Shown piece by piece: positions 60,601-64,000 of a stretch of DNA of 64,000 bases. The first letter of the stretch is position 1; each line of letters starts with the position of its first letter. The translations under genes and the position numbers were made by a program. Source of the stretch: Mycteria americana. Lineage: Eukaryota; Chordata; Aves; Ciconiiformes; Ciconiidae. The stretch spans positions 30,412,501 to 30,476,500 of the forward strand of contig NC_134373.1 of assembly GCF_035582795.1 (NCBI RefSeq), written 5' to 3'. The notes beneath the pieces were generated by a model, which saw only the letters and a list, made by a program, of their open reading frames with translations, was not told the DNA's origin and made no database searches.

Positions 60601-62802
60601 ATGTAAGGCACCAAACCTGTAGGAAACCAGTCTGCATTAGTTCTGCAACCCGTTGGACAACTTGCACTCTTTTATTAACTTTTTATTATGGCAAAAGTGA
60701 CTAGAATAAAAATAGTCTAGGTGCCAAGGGGATAAACAGTGAATTAAAAGGATTAAGGTCTGAACATTTTATTGCTTTTAGAAAGATGTTATTAGATTTA
60801 CTAGCTTAAGTTAAATTCACATCGCTGAATTACTTCTTAACTTAGTAATGAGTTTTGCGGAAAAAAGCCATCTGTTTAGGTGTTTTAGAAGGACTTAATC
60901 CAGAATACATCATAATTCTTTAGGCCATTATGGAAGAGTAGAGCAGCTATGCTTTCTGTCATAAGCTAAACAGATGCTGACTGGGCATTTGAGTCTTCTT
61001 CTGGAAGTCAGCGTGACCTGCGCATTGTGTATGAATCAATAGCAACTCCAGCAGGTAAGATAGCAAAGGAACTATTCCCAATGCTATGTTAGTTATATTG
61101 CCAACTGCGATATTTTAGATTAGTTCAGTTTTTGTAAACTCTTGAGACATTTTAAGATAAGTTGGTTTTTTTGAACATGTAAAAGCCCTTTGTTTTCTGA
61201 GGATAGCTCATAGCAAACTGATGACTGACAATGGCAGTGGCAATTCTGTTTGAGGTCACCTGCAATAAACTTCTCTCCCGATACCCAGCGACATGGTCAA
61301 GTCCAGTAAATAACTGACACGCTCCTGCCCGTTATAGGGTTCAGGGTTGCTGGAGGTGTCTGTGTTGGCTTCCTCTGAATCCACAGTGCTTGTGTGTGGC
61401 TCTTCCCCCCGCAGCTCCTCACACAGCACACTTGCATGTTGGACAGAGTCCAAATTTCCTCCCTCCTGGGGATTCCTTTGCTGTTAATTTAAGTGATGGC
61501 AAATGCAAACTTCTTGCTCGAGCTTGCTGTGTGTTTTTGGATGCTTTTTTTAGCTGTTCCCTGAGGGGTCAGCTTTTGTCCTTCCCCACCATACTTTCTG
61601 CTGTAGGGAGAGAGGCCTTGAGCTGGAGCTGATAGGTCCCACCTGGCTTTGAACGCGTCCCTGACGTGGCTTCAGCACCTAAGTGTCTGTCACAGTTTTT
61701 GAAGACTTTTGGTTTGTTGTTGTCTGTACAAAGCTGGGCTTATAATAATGTGAGTGTCTATGTAATCTTTCTCTTAATAGCAGAATGAATCATTCATGCC
61801 TATAATAGAGTGTGTCTAAGTTCCTATTGGACAGGAGTGTGTTATTAGGAGTGTGTCCTAAATTCCACTGTAACTTGATGATTTTAGATGTTGAATGGAA
61901 ATTAAAATTAGGGGGAAAAAAGGCTATTTTTAATAGTTATGCAAAAAGCTTTTCTTTTCAAAAGTCATGTGGTGAAGACATGGTGTTAATATAAGACGGA
62001 GTGAATGTGTTGAAGATTAGCAAGTGCCCATCTGCTGTAAGTCCGAACCGAAGATTAACAGGATATCTTCTCAAACTGGGGACGTGCAGATAGATCAGAC
62101 CATGGTCTGCAAAAGCGCTCAGTGGACACAGTCTCCTTCTAGGTAGACCAGCAGTAGCCAGGAGCATGTGATAGCCGGGGAAGCTGGAGGGCAGCTCTTC
62201 TGTTTGAAGTAATCTGTGCCTTTGCTCACCTCCCTCCGAGGGGTCTGCCCTTGTCAGCGGAGGGGGCTTCGGCGCCTGCCCCTGCACTGAGCTCTGCTGC
62301 CCAGGATTATTCTCCAGGGCCTTTGTCCTGCTGCGAGGCTTGTGCTTGCACAGCCGAGAGCCGGTTCAGTTGTGGTTTTACCCCCCGTCAGCTATTTTCA
62401 GCAGTCCTCCTCTTATTTGTCCAGACAATTTTGTTGGAGGAACTGTGCAGCAGGACGTGTTCACAGGATGGGGAAGAACAGCGCTGGCTTTATGAAGACG
62501 CAGGTGTTGGAGGAATGTCATCTGTTTATGCTGCGTTTTGCACTGAGCTTCCGCAGGGCGCTGCGTTTTCTGTGATCATCCAGACTGTTTTTAAAAGCAA
62601 AGCGTTTTGCTTAGCACAGAGGTATGTAACCCCAGTCAGTGCATAGGTGGGAAGGCCCTGGTGTGGTCTCCCCTTTCCTGGTGGGTTGAAAGTGGAACCT
62701 GGTGGAAGAGGTGGTGCATAGAAATGCTCTGTGATGGCACCTGGTAGGCAAGTGGAAACGATGGTGAGGGAGTGCTCCAGCGTGGCCTCCTGGATAAACA
62801 CT
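57661..62802. other. Gene-free stretch, probably intron
   Basis: A T-rich low-complexity tract (57926-57999) is the only simple repeat of note. The longest frame (159 codons, 59936-60415, plus) has no recognisable domain, no splice context and ordinary composition, and is treated as chance. No transposon blocks are recognised. Confidence 0.5.
57926..57999. repeat. T-rich low-complexity tract
   Basis: About 74 nt of T runs broken by C, then GTTTG units. Its antisense explains the poly-Lys frame on the minus strand (58106-57924). Confidence 0.9.
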
Positions 62803-62841
62803 CAAGGGTTTATCCCTCCCTTCTGGAGGGATAAACCCTTG
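62803..62841. repeat. Perfect 17-bp hairpin, 5-nt loop
   Basis: CAAGGGTTTATCCCTCC (62803-62819), loop CTTCT (62820-62824), and the exact reverse complement (62825-62841). No mismatch and a tight loop make this the strongest short cruciform in the window. The stem does not extend, so it is shorter than a typical pre-miRNA. No flanking target duplication is apparent. It could be a recent inverted duplication by template switching, or a fold-back remnant. Confidence 0.9.
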
Positions 62842-63184
62842 GGGCTGGGAGCAGCGTGGCAGGCGGACTTGGCATTTGGTGAAGTTACCAGGTGACTTGT
62901 GGAAAGCACGCAAACAGCAGCACGGCACTTCAAAATGGGATTCAAGTAAGAAAACCACCTAGACTAGCTGGGGGAAAAAACAGAGGGGTAGATATCTAGG
63001 AAGAGGCATCTGCTGGGATACGGGGGTCCTTGGGAGTCAATGGCTGAGTATGAAGAGGCTGCAAATTTGCTGCTTTTGGTAACCTAAAAAGACCCAAAGA
63101 GGGTTTGGGTGCTCGTCCTGCAGTGAGGAGGCAGCTGGGACTGAAGACGTAGCACTGGTAACTGCAGGAAGCGTAATGCATTCA
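62842..63184. other. Unassigned stretch
   Basis: No exon, transposon or regulatory pattern is recognised between the hairpin and the old CR1 copy. Confidence 0.45.
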
Positions 63185-63560
63185 GGTCTGCTTCACTCTA
63201 TTACAACAGAGATTGACAAATTGGAGAGAGTTCAGGAGAAAAAAAAAGTAACAAGAGAGCTTGAGGGATTGACTTACGAGAGAAGACCGAAAGAGCTGAA
63301 TATGGATAACTTGGCTAAAGGATGACAAATGGCGTGGTTGAGATATAAATCTACAAATATCTGAAGGGTGTAAACACCAAGGCTATGAAGAATTATTTAG
63401 AGTGGTACAATGGGGTGTAACTAGAAGTAATGGGATGAAATTTAAGAGAAGGCAAATTTCAGTTGAATAATGGGAGAAGCTTTTTGACAGTGTGATGTAT
63501 TAGGCCATGGGATGCTCTTCCAGCAGTAGTCCTATTGCTCACTACTTAGGGCACAACCCT
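63185..63560 (+). mobile_element. Old CR1/L3-type LINE, ORF2 C-terminal and 3' part
   Basis: Plus-strand blocks run in the order of the end of CR1/L3 ORF2: 'attggagagagttcagga' (63220-63238), 'gacttacgagagaagacc' (63271-63288, compare 'cttacgaggagaggct'), 'gggatgaaatttaagaga' (63432-63449), 'gggagaagctttttgacagtg' (63473) and 'gatgctcttccagcagtag' (63511-63529). These correspond to the same protein region that is still readable in the CR1 at 13709-14125. Frames are broken. It is in plus orientation, opposite to the 13.7-17 kb copies. Confidence 0.72.
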
Positions 63561-64000
63561 GTTTATTAAGAAGCCAGAGTTTTCCAGAGTCTTTATTGAG
63601 GACAGTTTCAAATCATGCCTTTTGTTTTTTACGTATGTGATGCGGAGGCATGCAAGCCGTACACCAAAACTGCCGTGCCCTTCAACACGTGGACCGCGTC
63701 TGGGTGTGACGTAGCGGCTCTTGGTATCGCGGCGGTGGAGGAGAAGGCATGGGTCCAAGCAGCCCCTCGAGCTGCCGCTCAGCCCAGACGGCCCCGTTGG
63801 CATGGAAATTTCAGCCGGGTCAGTCCACTCTTTGATCAGGACCTCCTTTTACCTCCCGCACTTCTCCCCATCTGGGCGTTGTAGTATTACGGTTTGGGGG
63901 TTAGTTCAGTTATGGTCGCTGGAATAGACATCAAAGTTACGCTGCAGCTCTGTGTAAAAACCAAGAAATCTCCCACTTTGCTTCAAAGAAATCAGGACAA
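63561..64000. other. Right edge with CpG-rich patch
   Basis: Positions about 63640-63830 carry many CpG (for example GCGGCGGTGG near 63728-63737 and a CRE-like TGACGTAG at 63708-63715). Two overlapping plus frames (89 and 68 codons) and an 85-codon minus frame have no recognised domain. It may be a small intragenic CpG patch or an element continuing beyond the window. Confidence 0.35.

Overview
The window reads as non-coding DNA from a bird nuclear genome. It is AT-rich for most of its length, with very short, scattered reading frames and no operons. Its repeats are CR1 LINEs in the avian/sauropsid style, old MIR-type SINEs and small fold-back DNA elements. The clearest taxonomic clue is the CR1 3' end at 13709-14125. 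Its minus strand still encodes the C-terminal tail of the CR1 ORF2 reverse transcriptase protein and ends in the degraded short repeat typical of avian CR1. I found no protein-coding exon I can name, no tRNA or rRNA gene, no CRISPR array and no bacterial-type gene. All repeat-family calls rest on recalled family resemblance, not on a database search.

Layout. Positions 1-13.7 kb are gene-free, with palindromes, a small CR1 scrap (about 6953-7020) and two back-to-back MIR-like SINEs (9756-10092). Positions 13.7-17 kb are almost all LINE: one fairly well preserved CR1 3' end, then about 2.2 kb of a much older CR1/L3-type element, both in minus orientation. Positions 20.9-22.7 kb hold further decayed CR1 pieces in opposite orientations. 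Between 26 and 32 kb lie three good matches to the CTCF core: one on the minus strand (26631) and two on the plus strand (30650 and 31920). This divergent arrangement is often seen at domain boundaries. At 34083-34453 there is a non-autonomous DNA transposon with perfect 14-bp terminal inverted repeats, followed by two short fold-back elements.

The regulatory centre is a CpG island at about 44.03-46.32 kb. It is extremely GC-rich and carries a (CCCT)n tract, G-quadruplex motifs, a TATA-like sequence inside a GT/TA microsatellite, and several good splice-donor sequences on the plus strand. The simplest reading is a promoter with 5' non-coding exon(s) of a plus-strand gene whose coding exons lie mostly or wholly to the right. 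A 54-nt stretch at 47949-48002 has plausible splice sites and an ATG in good context and may be a small exon of the same transcript, but this is unproven. The rest, to 64 kb, would then be intron. It holds a second small CpG-rich patch (57.29-57.66 kb), a perfect 17-bp hairpin (62803-62841), another old CR1 3' region (about 63185-63560) and a CpG-rich right edge.

I did not find a clearly new biological system. The points most worth following up are the divergent CTCF-motif cluster upstream of the orphan CpG-island promoter, the candidate small exon, and several perfect inverted repeats that may mark regulatory elements or template-switch mutations.
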